64,000 bases of DNA from DASXIF01 sp036498145 (GCA_963708625.1 CAVPSV010000004.1:1302001-1366000), one strand, 5' to 3'. Positions 54,959 to 63,002 are shown, numbered from the stretch's first letter. The notes: a model not told the origin generated them from the letters alone. Numbers and translations: made by a program.

Positions 54959-55086
54959 CAAGAGCACTGAGGCGAGCGGCCATGGCGAGCCTGTTCGCCG
55001 AGCTGTTCGAACGGTCGCGGCGAGCTAGCTCGTTCAGGCCGAACCAAGGCTGACCAAGCCGGCGGCACGGAAGGTGGGGTTGCCTC

Positions 55087-55209
55087 GTGAAAAGGCCGAT
55101 CGTGTTGCTGGTCGCAGTTGCTGGCGTGGTGCTGGCAGCGGTCAAGCGTCGGCGTGGCCAGACCGACGCGGCGCTATGGCGCGAGGCGACCTCGGACTCG
55201 TCCCGGTAG
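55087..55209 (+). CDS. DLW-39 family small membrane-like protein
   Basis: A 40-residue ORF starts at GTG 55087 after GGTGGGG. It reads KRPIVLLVAVAGVVLAAVKRRRGQTDAALWREATSDSSR: a single hydrophobic helix, a basic KRRR and an ALWREAT motif. This is the form of the DLW-39 proteins that actinobacteria encode near gyrA and the Ile/Ala tRNAs. The function is not known. It lies between the two tRNA genes. Confidence 0.78.
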   Translation: MKRPIVLLVAVAGVVLAAVKRRRGQTDAALWREATSDSSR

Positions 55210-55222
55210 CCTCGTCCGTGCC

Positions 55223-55298
55223 GGGGACGTAGCTCAACTGGCAGAGCACCGCCTTTGCAAGGCGGGGGTTGGGAGTTCAAGTCTCCTCGTCTCCACCA
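55223..55298 (+). tRNA. tRNA-Ala (anticodon TGC)
   Basis: The acceptor GGGGACG pairs with CGTCTCC (one G-T pair); the anticodon stem CCGCC/GGCGG encloses TTTGCAA (anticodon TGC); the T arm is GGGAGTTCAAGTCTCC. The discriminator A is followed by an encoded CCA, unlike the other two tRNAs here. Confidence 0.97.
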
Positions 55299-55327
55299 AC
55301 GATTCCGGGCCCTCGGTGGCTTGGCGC

Positions 55328-56032
55328 TCAGGCCGAGCGAATGAGGAATTCGTTGTTGTCTGGGTCGGCCAGTTCGATGCTGCCGGGCAGGTCTGCGAGT
55401 CGGGTCGCACCGAGCGAGACCAGCCGTTGCGCCTCGCTGACCAGGTCGCCGGTGACGAGGTCGAACCGCTGCCGGTTCCTTCCCAGCTTGGAGTCGAGTG
55501 GCGATCCGCCCCACGCGTCCCACGAGATCTTGGTGCCGCCGAGCGGCGACTGGATTGCGGTCTGCTCGAGGTGGTCCCACACCAGCGGCCAGCCCAACGC
55601 GTCGCGCCAGAACAAACCGACCTCTCGGGTTCCGTCACAGGTGACCTCGCCGAGATAGCCGGTGCCGGCCAGGAAGTTGTTGGCCGGCTCGATCACACAC
55701 AGCTCGTTGCCGCCGGGATCTGCCAGCGCGACGTGTGTGTCGTCAGGCCCTTGGCCAACGTCGATGTGGCGACCGCCCAGGCGCAGCGCCAGCTCGACGG
55801 TTCGCCGCTGTTGCTCGAGGCTGTCGCTGGTCAGGTGTAAATGCAGCCGCGGTCTGCCGACTTGCTCGGTGTCGGAGGTGACGAAGCGAAGCCCGACCTG
55901 CGTGTTGTCACCGGGCAGGAACGCGCCGCCCGACTCCGTGCGGACGTCCCGGCCGAGCAGCCCGGCCCAGAAGGCGGCCACCGCGGCCGCGTCGGGCACG
56001 TCGAAGGTCACTGCTTCCAGCCGTAGCGCCAC
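55328..56032 (-). CDS. Two-domain VOC (glyoxalase/bleomycin-resistance fold) protein
   Basis: The 234-residue protein holds two VOC halves. The first is LEAVTFDVPDAAAVAAFWAGLLG with RLHLHLTSDSLEQQ and DPGGNELCVI; the second is VGLFWRDALGWPLVWDHL with LADPDNNEFLI. Candidate metal ligands are the His in RLHLHL and the Glu in GNELCV. This is the stand-alone glyoxalase-like form common in actinobacteria; the substrate is unknown. The GTG start lies 6 bases after TAGGGT on the minus strand, so it is probably leaderless. Confidence 0.8.
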   Translation of the reverse strand: MALRLEAVTFDVPDAAAVAAFWAGLLGRDVRTESGGAFLPGDNTQVGLRFVTSDTEQVGRPRLHLHLTSDSLEQQRRTVELALRLGGRHIDVGQGPDDTHVALADPGGNELCVIEPANNFLAGTGYLGEVTCDGTREVGLFWRDALGWPLVWDHLEQTAIQSPLGGTKISWDAWGGSPLDSKLGRNRQRFDLVTGDLVSEAQRLVSLGATRLADLPGSIELADPDNNEFLIRSA

Positions 56033-56113
56033 CCCCGCACCCTAGGACGGGCTCGTGGCGTCGGCGATCGGCTTTTCGCACAGATCGCTTGTGTCTCGCA
56101 GGCGCCCAGGGAC

Positions 56114-56623
56114 TCAGCGCTCGGGCGTGACCGCATCCAGTCGGCTCCGAACCTCGGACGTATTGACGCCGAGGGCGCTCAGCAGCGCCGCCGCAGGATC
56201 TGGTGGTTGGAGAGTCAGAATCTGCGCCAGTACCTGCTGGGCGGTGACCTGGGTCTTCCGGCGATTGGGCTTGACCGCTTCCTCAAGCACCCTCTTTGCC
56301 GCGGGCGTCATGCGGAGTCGATCTTTTTGCGCGATATCTCTGAGTCTCGGCTTCTTCGGCACGGCGTGCATCGGCAGTGCGGGAATGTCAGTTTTGGCTC
56401 CTAGGCCCAGGGCGCCCAGGGCTTCGTGATCGAGCGACTCGAGCGCTTGGCGAGCTTGCTGCAGGTTCACGCCCAGCACGGCTTCGGTCGACGGATCCGC
56501 CAACAGGGCGAGCAGGATGTGATCGGTGCCAGTTCGGCGATCACCTTGCCGCCGAGCTTCCTCGCTCGCCTGCATATAGATGGCCCAGGCGTGCAGGGTG
56601 TCTGGCACTACGGATTCGGTCAT
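56114..56623 (-). CDS. Clp N-terminal-domain protein without ATPase
   Basis: The 169-residue protein starts at ATG 56623, which overlaps the HTH gene's stop in ATGA. It has two Clp-N-like repeats: LHAWAIYMQASEEARRQGDRRTGTDHILLALLADP with GVNLQQARQALESL, and MTPAAKRVLEEAVKPNRRKTQVTAQQVLAQILTL with ALGVNTSEVRSRLD. In ClpA/ClpC this domain receives substrates and adaptors. No AAA+ part follows, so it may be a decoy or adaptor for ClpC, or a sensor for the HTH partner. Function unknown. Confidence 0.8.
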   Translation of the reverse strand: MTESVVPDTLHAWAIYMQASEEARRQGDRRTGTDHILLALLADPSTEAVLGVNLQQARQALESLDHEALGALGLGAKTDIPALPMHAVPKKPRLRDIAQKDRLRMTPAAKRVLEEAVKPNRRKTQVTAQQVLAQILTLQPPDPAAALLSALGVNTSEVRSRLDAVTPER

Positions 56624-56832
56624 GACGTGTCCTTGTTGTATTTGGTGTGCACGGATTGGCGGGTGACGCCAAGGGCGTCCCCGATCTGCTGCCATGACCA
56701 GCCCTTTTCCCGGGCTGAAGCGACGTGGTTCGCCTCGACCCGCTCAGCCAGGCGATGTAGCGCCAACGAGGCGCGAAGCCCGATCGCCGGGTCATCCGAC
56801 GAGAGGTTCGCGTTCAGTTGCTCGATGTCCAC
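56620..56832 (-). CDS. Small HTH DNA-binding protein, partner of the Clp-N protein
   Basis: The 70-residue protein starts at GTG 56832. The first half is helical (LNANLSSDDPAIGLRASLALHRLAERVEANHV) and the second is a Sigma70-r4/HTH-23-like motif (REKGWSWQQIGDALGVTRQSVHTKYNKD). It is co-translated with the Clp-N gene. Two 18-bp palindromic boxes just upstream contain its promoter, so it is very probably an autorepressor, with its partner modulating stability or activity. Confidence 0.8.
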   Translation of the reverse strand: MDIEQLNANLSSDDPAIGLRASLALHRLAERVEANHVASAREKGWSWQQIGDALGVTRQSVHTKYNKDTS

Positions 56833-56834
56833 GA

Positions 56835-56852
56835 TGTCAATTTAGACTGACA
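56835..56852. promoter_or_regulatory. 18-bp operator 1 of the HTH/Clp-N operon (covers the -10 box)
   Basis: TGTCAATTTAGACTGACA has inverted TGTCA/TGACA ends and matches operator 2 at 16 of 18 positions. It starts 3 bases upstream of the GTG start. The -10 box TAAATT (minus strand, 56844-56839) lies inside it. Confidence 0.8.
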
Positions 56853-56867
56853 ATAACGCCGTGTCAA
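56839..56867 (-). promoter_or_regulatory. Near-consensus promoter of the HTH/Clp-N operon
   Basis: Read on the minus strand, TTGACA (56867-56862), 17 bases, TAAATT (56844-56839), then 6 bases to GTG. It is the best sigma-A promoter in the window and predicts a leaderless mRNA. Each hexamer lies in one of the two operators. Confidence 0.82.
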
Positions 56868-56879
56868 TCTAAACTGACA
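56862..56879. promoter_or_regulatory. 18-bp operator 2 of the HTH/Clp-N operon (covers the -35 box)
   Basis: TGTCAATCTAAACTGACA, 27 bases centre-to-centre from operator 1, with the same TGTCA/TGACA ends. The -35 box TTGACA lies in it on the minus strand. Confidence 0.8.
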
Positions 56880-56966
56880 CAGCGGATGCCACGCCCGAGT
56901 GCTCCAGACCGCCCGTGGAGGTCACCCTTCTCGAGCCGTCGGAATCTCGCCGGCTGCCGCCAGGCG

Positions 56967-58796
56967 TCAGGGTCGCCAGTCGGGTGGCGGGTCCTCGCCG
57001 ACCCGTCCGTCGACGGCCTCACGAATCAGATCGGCGTGGCCGGTGTGCCGGCCGTACTCCTCGATCAGGTCGCACACCAGCCGGCGCAGGTTGGCGTGCC
57101 GGCCGTCGGCGTCTGCCATGTACACCGACTGGTCCAGGCCCCCGTCGCCGAGTGCCGCGCTCAATCGACCCCGCGACCGAGCCACCGCGCTGTCCCACAT
57201 TGCGTACAACTCAGCCGGCGAATGCTGCACGGCCGACGCAAACGTCCAGTCCGACGACGGGCGGACGCCTTCGGGCCACGGCTCACCCGGTGGTTCGCCG
57301 CGCAACGCCACGGTGAACTTGTAATCCTCGGCGAAAGCCAGGTGCTTGAGCAGATTGCCCAGCGTCAGAGCCGACGCCCCGATCGTGGTTCGCAAGCCGG
57401 TCTCGTCCAGGTCGGCCGTCTTCCATCGGAACGTCATCCGCAATCGCTCCAACGCACCGACGAGCTGGGCTGCCTCCGAACCGGCAAGGGGCGGCTCCCA
57501 CGGGCCGGGCTCGTCTGTCATTGCCGCACGGTAACGCGAACCTCCGTCGAAACTAGATCGGGAGAGGTTGGTCGCCGGCAGGCTGATCCAGCCGCGGGTG
57601 AACGCGGAACTCAGCCTGACGCCGAGCGCAAGATCTACACCGATCTGCGGAAACGCGGCGAGCAACTCAGACAGAGCGACGTGCGCCTGCAGGCGAGCCA
57701 GGTGCGACCCGATGCAGAAATGCACCCCGGTGGCGAAACCGAGGTGCCGCGGGATCTCGCGCCGCACGTCGAGCACGTCAGCCGTCGGGCCGAACTCCCG
57801 CTCGTCGCGGTTCGCGGCGCCGTAGAGCATCAGTACCTTCGCGCCGGCCGGGATCTCCACATCCTGCACCCGCACCGCGCGGGTGGTCGTTCGCGCCAAG
57901 CCCTGCACCGACCCCTCCATCCGCAAGAACTCCAGCAGCGCGTTCGGCATCAGCGTCGGGTCCTGCTGCAGCAGCAGGCGCTGGTCCGGGAACCGGTCCA
58001 GCAACGCCACGGCATGTGAAATCAGGTTGCCGGTGGTGTCGTTGCCGCCCGCGACCATCACGAAACAGAAGCCGAGCACGTCCCAATCGGTCAACGACTC
58101 GCCGTCCACCTCGGCCTGGCACAACGCGCTGATCAGGTCGTCGGCAGCCGCCGCGCGTCGCGCCCGGATCAGCCCGGCGAAGTACTCGAACATCTCGCCG
58201 ACACTGCTCGCCGCATCGGCCACGCGGGTTAGCGCGAACCCCTCGTCCTGGAAACCGACCAGGGTCGCCACCCACGGGTCGAATCGCGCACGGTCGGCGG
58301 CCGGCACGCCCAGCAGATGCGCCAGCACGAACGTCGGCAACGGTGAGGAGAAGTCCCGGTGCAGATCGACCGGCGCACCGTCGGAGTCGGCCGCCCGCAT
58401 GACGAAGATCCGCTCACGAACGAAGGATCGGATCAGCGGCTCCAGCTCGGCGACCCGCTTCGGCGTGAACGCCTTGGCGATCAAGGCGCGCAGTCGCGTG
58501 TGCCGCGGGGGATCGAGCATGACGATGGTCGGCGCCAATCCCAGCGCACCGATCTCGTCCGGGTGAAACGTCAGACCCTGCGCGGAGGAGAAGGTGACCG
58601 GGTCGCGGACCGCCGACCACACGTCCTCGAACCGGGACAGTGCCCAGAACGCAGGTTCCGTGTGGCGGTGCACCGGCTCGTCGTCTCGAAGGCGGCGATA
58701 AGCGGGGTAGGGGTCCTGCTGGAAGCTCGCCGCGAACGGGTCGTAGCTTGCCGAGCCGCTCGGCGTTGTGACGGCGGCTGTCTCCAGCTTCGACAT
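56967..58796 (-). CDS. Cytochrome P450 with a DinB/DUF664 domain in the same frame
   Basis: From ATG 58796 the frame codes 609 residues. Residues 1-410 are a complete P450: I-helix VAGGNDTTGN (about 248-257), K-helix ExxR in EFLRMEG (289-292), and heme-binding FATGVHFCIGSHLAR with Cys361. From Met426 (57521) a DinB-like helix bundle follows: RMTFRWKTADLDETGL, LLKHLAFAEDYKF, LIEEYGRHTGHADLIRE with candidate metal histidines. Either a true fusion or two genes joined by an indel near 57582: removing one base there gives a P450 stop overlapping the DinB ATG in ATGA. Substrate unknown. Divergent TetR gene. Confidence 0.8.
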   Translation of the reverse strand: MSKLETAAVTTPSGSASYDPFAASFQQDPYPAYRRLRDDEPVHRHTEPAFWALSRFEDVWSAVRDPVTFSSAQGLTFHPDEIGALGLAPTIVMLDPPRHTRLRALIAKAFTPKRVAELEPLIRSFVRERIFVMRAADSDGAPVDLHRDFSSPLPTFVLAHLLGVPAADRARFDPWVATLVGFQDEGFALTRVADAASSVGEMFEYFAGLIRARRAAAADDLISALCQAEVDGESLTDWDVLGFCFVMVAGGNDTTGNLISHAVALLDRFPDQRLLLQQDPTLMPNALLEFLRMEGSVQGLARTTTRAVRVQDVEIPAGAKVLMLYGAANRDEREFGPTADVLDVRREIPRHLGFATGVHFCIGSHLARLQAHVALSELLAAFPQIGVDLALGVRLSSAFTRGWISLPATNLSRSSFDGGSRYRAAMTDEPGPWEPPLAGSEAAQLVGALERLRMTFRWKTADLDETGLRTTIGASALTLGNLLKHLAFAEDYKFTVALRGEPPGEPWPEGVRPSSDWTFASAVQHSPAELYAMWDSAVARSRGRLSAALGDGGLDQSVYMADADGRHANLRRLVCDLIEEYGRHTGHADLIREAVDGRVGEDPPPDWRP

Positions 58797-58844
58797 TCCG
58801 CACCCCCCCGCTGAGGCCGGCGAGCTCTTGCCCGGCAACGGTCG

Positions 58845-58865
58845 TATTAACGACACCCGTTAATA
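58845..58865. promoter_or_regulatory. Perfect palindrome, probable TetR operator between P450 and tetR
   Basis: TATTAACG (58845-58852) and CGTTAATA (58858-58865) form an exact 8-bp inverted repeat with a 5-base spacer. It lies in the 93-bp gap between the divergent P450 and TetR genes. Confidence 0.78.
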
Positions 58866-58889
58866 GCCACCAGCCTATATCGTCGGCAG

Positions 58890-59531
58890 ATGCCCCAGAA
58901 GAGCCAGCGCACCAAGGCGCAGCTCGTCCGCGCCGGCGCACACCTCTTTGCCCGGGACGGAGTCAACACAGCGCTTACCCGCGATATCGTCGCGGCAGCC
59001 GGCCAGGCCAACGACTCGGCCATCCACTACCACTTCGGTTCCCGGGGCGGCCTGCTCGAGGCGATCCTGACCGTGCACATCGACCGGATGGAGGCGGCCC
59101 GTCGCGACGACGTCGCGACGTTGAGCGAGCGGTCAAGGCTCAGCACGCTGGTGCGCGTCATCGTCGAACCGCTGGCCATCGAGCTGCGCAGCGACGACGG
59201 TCGCGACTTCCTGCGGATCATCGCCCAGCTCAGCGCCGAGGCAAGCGGTGACGCCTCCCGGCTACCAATCGTGCGTGACACCGCGCTGGCCCAGGAACTC
59301 GCGCTGCTCGAACGCAGATTGGGCGCATCGCTGCCCCGCGCCCTGGTGCGCGAGCGAGTGGCCATGATGATCACCATGCTCACTGCGGCGTTGGCGGACC
59401 GCGCATGGCGCATCGACTCCGGCCGGCGCATGTCCATCGGCCACGACGCATACGTCGCCAACCTGGTGGCCATGCTCACCGGCGCTCTGCGCGCGCCGAC
59501 GACCCGCCGACCGCAGCTGCCTGCCCATTAG
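58890..59531 (+). CDS. TetR-family regulator divergent from the P450 gene
   Basis: The 213-residue protein has the TetR HTH near the start (LVRAGAHLFARDGVNTALTRDIVAAAGQANDSAIHYHFGSRGGLLEAIL) and a helical ligand domain with VRVIVEPLAIELRS. TATATC at 58876-58881 ends 8 bases before the ATG, a leaderless arrangement. The perfect palindrome at 58845-58865 should be its operator, so it probably represses itself and the P450 operon. The inducer is unknown. Confidence 0.87.
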   Translation: MPQKSQRTKAQLVRAGAHLFARDGVNTALTRDIVAAAGQANDSAIHYHFGSRGGLLEAILTVHIDRMEAARRDDVATLSERSRLSTLVRVIVEPLAIELRSDDGRDFLRIIAQLSAEASGDASRLPIVRDTALAQELALLERRLGASLPRALVRERVAMMITMLTAALADRAWRIDSGRRMSIGHDAYVANLVAMLTGALRAPTTRRPQLPAH

Positions 59532-59541
59532 GGCAGATACC

Positions 59542-59559
59542 CGGCCCGTTCGCGGGCCG
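59542..59559 (+). terminator. GC hairpin with TTCG loop after tetR
   Basis: CGGCCCG-TTCG-CGGGCCG, a perfect 7-bp stem with the very stable UUCG tetraloop, begins 11 bases after the tetR stop and lies just upstream of the murT -10 box (59564-59569). It has no T tail, as is common in high-GC actinobacteria. Confidence 0.65.
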
Positions 59560-59578
59560 CCAGTACCCTGAACCCGCA

Positions 59579-60841
59579 ATGGACACACTCGCAATCTGGG
59601 TCGGCAAGGTGACGTTGATCGCTCTGCGCCTGATCGGTCGGCGCGGTAACGCATTGCCCGGACTGATCGTCGAGAAGCTCTTCCCCGGCTTCCTGCCGCG
59701 TGCGATGCGCCGCCTGTCCGAGGGCGTCGTCGTGATCACCGGCACCAACGGCAAGACGACGACCACGAAGATGGTGGCGACCGTCCTCGGCCGCCGTTAT
59801 CGCGTGCTCACCAACGACACCGGGAGCAACTTCGTGCGCGGCGCCATCACCGCCACGATCGAGCACGCGCGCTGGAACGGCAGCCTGCCCTACGACGTCG
59901 CGGTGTTCGAGCTCGACGAGGCGTGGGCGGTTCGGTTCGTGGCACTCGTGCCACCGCGACGGACCCTGCTGCTCAACGTCATGCGCGATCAACTCGACCG
60001 CTTCGGTGAGATCGACACCATTGCCGGCCTGCTCGGCAAGGTGGCCGCCGCGACCACCGAGGCGGTGGTGCTGAACCGCGACGACGAACGCATCGACGCG
60101 CTCGCCACGGTGACCAAGGCGACCGTCACCAGGTTCGGCGTGGCCGCGGACCTGCGGCCACTGTTCCCCACCGACGAGGAGCTCTACGGCGGTGACGTCA
60201 CCACGTCGAGCGAGGCGGCAATCGCGGAATTGCTGAAACTGCCCGATGGATCGGCCGGCGAGGTACGCATGCGCATCGGCACCGAGGAGTACCCGGTGTT
60301 CCTGCGTGCCGAGGGACCGCACAACGCGCAGAACGCCACGGCAGCGGCGGCCCTCGCGCTGACGTTCGGTCTGGACGCACGAACCATCGCCGACGGCCTG
60401 ATCGCGGTGGCGCCGGCGTTCGGCCGTGGCCAGTCCTTCCGGGTGGATGGGCGGTGCGTCGTTCTGCAACTGGTCAAGAACCCGGCCGGCTTCCGGCAGA
60501 CGCTGCGCACCCTCGAACGTGCACGCGCGCAGGCGATCGTCATCGCCATCAACGATGAGTACGCCGATGGCCGCGACGTGTCGTGGCTGTGGGACGTCGA
60601 CTTCACCGGTCTCGACGGCTACGCGAACCGGGTGGTCACCGCTGGCACCCGGGCCGCCGATATGGGAGTGCGGCTGCGCTACGACGACGTCGCCGTGCAC
60701 GACGTCGAACCGGACTTGGAGAAAGCGATGCGGATGGCGGTGGATCAAGCGAGTCCCGGCGACCGCATCGTCATGTTCACCACCTATACCGCGATGTGGT
60801 CGGTGCACTCGATTCTGCAGCGGGTCGGGCAGGCCGTGTGA
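59579..60841 (+). CDS. murT: Lipid II isoglutaminyl synthase, Mur-ligase subunit MurT
   Basis: The 420-residue protein begins with a hydrophobic stretch (DTLAIWVGKVTLIALRLIG), then the ATP loop VVITGTNGKTTTTKM (about 52-65), FELDEAWAVRFVALVPPRRTLLLNVMRDQLDRFGEID, GPHNAQNATAAAALAL and a C-terminal DUF1727 domain (NPAGFRQTLRTL). With GatD it amidates D-Glu of lipid II. Only one Cys is present, so the Cys4 zinc ribbon of the Firmicutes enzyme is missing. TACCCT at 59564-59569 is a likely -10 box. Its stop overlaps the gatD start. Confidence 0.9.
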   Translation: MDTLAIWVGKVTLIALRLIGRRGNALPGLIVEKLFPGFLPRAMRRLSEGVVVITGTNGKTTTTKMVATVLGRRYRVLTNDTGSNFVRGAITATIEHARWNGSLPYDVAVFELDEAWAVRFVALVPPRRTLLLNVMRDQLDRFGEIDTIAGLLGKVAAATTEAVVLNRDDERIDALATVTKATVTRFGVAADLRPLFPTDEELYGGDVTTSSEAAIAELLKLPDGSAGEVRMRIGTEEYPVFLRAEGPHNAQNATAAAALALTFGLDARTIADGLIAVAPAFGRGQSFRVDGRCVVLQLVKNPAGFRQTLRTLERARAQAIVIAINDEYADGRDVSWLWDVDFTGLDGYANRVVTAGTRAADMGVRLRYDDVAVHDVEPDLEKAMRMAVDQASPGDRIVMFTTYTAMWSVHSILQRVGQAV

Positions 60842-61557
60842 CGCTCACGCTCACGCTCGTGCATCTGTATCCGCGCGAGATGAACATCTACGGTGACACC
60901 GGAAACGTGCTGGTGCTGCGGCGTCGGCTGCAATGGCGGGGCCTGCCGGTGCGCGTCGTGCCGGTCAGTGTCGGCGACCCGCTGCCGCCCGACCCGGACA
61001 TCCTGCTCGGCGGCGGGGGCCAGGACGCGGCGCAAGGCGAGATCGGCACCGATCTCGTCTCCCGTGCCGCACAGCTGCGCGCAATGGCCGACGACGGTGT
61101 GGTGATACTGGCCATCTGCGGCAGCTACCAGCTGCTCGGCCACGAGTTCGTCACCCAGGACGGCAAGCACATTCCCGGCACCGGCGTGCTCGATGTGGTC
61201 ACCCGTGGGCAGCGCGAACGGTTGGTCGGCAACAACTACGTGGACACCGACAGCGCCGGGCGCCTGGTCGGGTACGAGAACCACAGCGGCCTCACCGAGC
61301 TCGGCGCCGGGGTACAGCCACTCGGCACGACGCAGCCCGGTCGGGGCAACAATGGCCGGGACCGCACCGAAGGCGCCGTGCGGGACAACGTGTTCGGCAC
61401 CTACCTGCACGGTCCCGTCCTCGCGAAGAGCCCGAACTTCGCCGACGACCTGCTGCGCCGTGCCTTCGCCCGACGGGGCGCTGACATCGAGCTCGCACCA
61501 TTGGACGACACGCTGGCCGACCGGGCGGCCGTGGTCGCCGTCGGCCGACCACGCTGA
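60838..61557 (+). CDS. gatD: Lipid II isoglutaminyl synthase, glutaminase subunit GatD
   Basis: The 239-residue protein starts at GTG 60838 in a GTGA overlap with murT. LVHLYPREMNIYGDTGNVLVLRRRL is the usual opening; ILLGGGGQDAAQ follows; the glutaminase nucleophile is Cys in LAICGSYQLLGHEF; the His partner is in FGTYLHGPVLAKSPNFAD. It releases ammonia from glutamine for MurT. The CobB/CobQ-like fold and pairing are diagnostic. Confidence 0.93.
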   Translation: MTLTLTLVHLYPREMNIYGDTGNVLVLRRRLQWRGLPVRVVPVSVGDPLPPDPDILLGGGGQDAAQGEIGTDLVSRAAQLRAMADDGVVILAICGSYQLLGHEFVTQDGKHIPGTGVLDVVTRGQRERLVGNNYVDTDSAGRLVGYENHSGLTELGAGVQPLGTTQPGRGNNGRDRTEGAVRDNVFGTYLHGPVLAKSPNFADDLLRRAFARRGADIELAPLDDTLADRAAVVAVGRPR

Positions 61558-61628
61558 GCGCTCCCGGCGCTGTCGGGTCTACGCGCCGGCAGGGCGACGC
61601 CCAGACTGCTGCTCTAGGCTCGCCTGTC

Positions 61629-62267
61629 GTGAGCACCCGAGCACTGGCCGCCGTCGCAGCGTTAGCCGCGGCCGCGCTCCTGCTCGGTGGCTGCACCAAG
61701 TCGCATCCCGCCGTGATCAACAGCACCGTCACCGAGACGGTCACACACACCCGTCCCCCGCCGCCTGGCCAGGCGCTGCCGGCGCACACTGTCGCGCCGC
61801 TGCCGCCGAACCAGTCGCCGGCCAAGGGCGAGGTGGAGAAGGTGTGCCCGTACATCCACTCCAACTTCACCGACGGCACCCCGAACGTGGCCGACGACGA
61901 GGGCAACCGGGTCTACCGCACCACCGTGATCACCACGATGGACCCGGTGGGCTGCCGGTTCTACTTCTGGGCCGGTCCCTACGAGGCGGTCGCTGACATC
62001 GTGACGCAGCGGTACTCCTCCGCAGCGGTGGCGCAGAGTTCGATGGTCGCCACGGCCAAGGCCGGCCACTCGGCGCAGACGGTGAACGGGCTGGCGCCGG
62101 GGGTGAACGGCGTGCTGTACCAGACCGTGTTCTTCAGCGACGACGGATCCTCGGACTGGGCCTGTGCGTTCACCAAGGGCCCACTGCTGGTGATCATCCA
62201 CACCAACCAGACCAATGCCTCGTTCAACGCCCAACAGCTTGCGGAGCACATCGCGCCCAAGATCTGA
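61629..62267 (+). CDS. Lipoprotein of unknown function (DUF2020-like)
   Basis: The 212-residue protein has a signal peptide ending in the lipobox LLGGC (Cys22), a Pro/Thr-rich spacer (VTETVTHTRPPPPGQ) and a compact domain with Cys pairs: KVCPYIHSNFTDG, TTMDPVGCRFYFWAGPYEAVADI and DWACAFTKGPLLVII. It should be anchored on the outer face of the membrane. Similar actinobacterial lipoproteins are uncharacterised. TAGGCT (61615-61620) ends 8 bases before the GTG, a leaderless arrangement. Confidence 0.75.
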   Translation: MSTRALAAVAALAAAALLLGGCTKSHPAVINSTVTETVTHTRPPPPGQALPAHTVAPLPPNQSPAKGEVEKVCPYIHSNFTDGTPNVADDEGNRVYRTTVITTMDPVGCRFYFWAGPYEAVADIVTQRYSSAAVAQSSMVATAKAGHSAQTVNGLAPGVNGVLYQTVFFSDDGSSDWACAFTKGPLLVIIHTNQTNASFNAQQLAEHIAPKI

Positions 62268-62450
62268 CGAGCATGCGGCGCCGCAGTGGTTCCCCGCGCA
62301 CCGTCTCGGCGGGGGAGCCCGAGCGTGTCCGCGCAGCCGCGTGGGTGGCCGGCAGAACCGTTCCCGGCTGCGTGCAAGGATGGGAGCATCCCGGTCCGCC
62401 AGCCGACCTGCCGCCGGGAAGCTGCCCAGCCGACGCAATTGGAGACGTCC

Positions 62451-63002
62451 GTGTCCGCTACCCAGATCGCCACCCTGCACACCTCCGCCGGTGACATCCG
62501 CGTACTGCTGTACGGCAACCACGCGCCGAAGACGGTCCGCAACTTCGTGGAGCTGGCCCAGGGCAGCCGGGAGTGGACTCACCCGGGCACCGGGCAGCGC
62601 TCCACCGCCCCGCTCTACGACGGCACGATCTTCCATCGGGTGATCGCCAACTTCATGATCCAGGGCGGCGACCCGCTCGGCCGCGGCACCGGTGGACCGG
62701 GATACAAGTTCGAGGACGAGTTCCACCCGGAGCTGGCTTTCGACCGGCCGTACCTGCTGGCGATGGCGAACTCCGGGCCCGGCACGAACGGGTCGCAGTT
62801 CTTCATCACCGTCGCACCCACGACCTGGCTCAACCGCAAGCACTCGATCTTCGGCGAGGTGGCCGACGCGGACAGTCGCGCCGTCGTCGACCGCATCGGA
62901 GCCACCGAGACCGGCGCGGGCGACCGTCCCCGGCAGGACGTCACCATCAACTCGGTGACGATCGAGCCGGCCGACGGCGCGGAGTCGGCCACCACCACGT
63001 GA
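62451..63002 (+). CDS. ppiA: Cyclophilin-type peptidyl-prolyl cis-trans isomerase
   Basis: The 183-residue protein starts at GTG 62451, with GGAGA 6 bases upstream. HTSAGDIRVLLYGNHAPKTVRNFVELA, GTIFHRVIANFMIQGGDP (active-site Arg and Phe), MANSGPGTNGSQFFITVAPTTWLNRKHSIFGEV follow the cyclophilin pattern. There is no signal peptide, so it acts in the cytoplasm. It corresponds to mycobacterial ppiA at the same locus. The stop shares one base with the next ATG. Confidence 0.95.
   Translation: MSATQIATLHTSAGDIRVLLYGNHAPKTVRNFVELAQGSREWTHPGTGQRSTAPLYDGTIFHRVIANFMIQGGDPLGRGTGGPGYKFEDEFHPELAFDRPYLLAMANSGPGTNGSQFFITVAPTTWLNRKHSIFGEVADADSRAVVDRIGATETGAGDRPRQDVTINSVTIEPADGAESATTT

Noticed and set aside
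54982..55053. 23-residue ORF between tRNA-Ile and the DLW-39 gene
   Set aside because: No ribosome site and no known family; it overlaps a 12-bp palindrome and is short enough to occur by chance.
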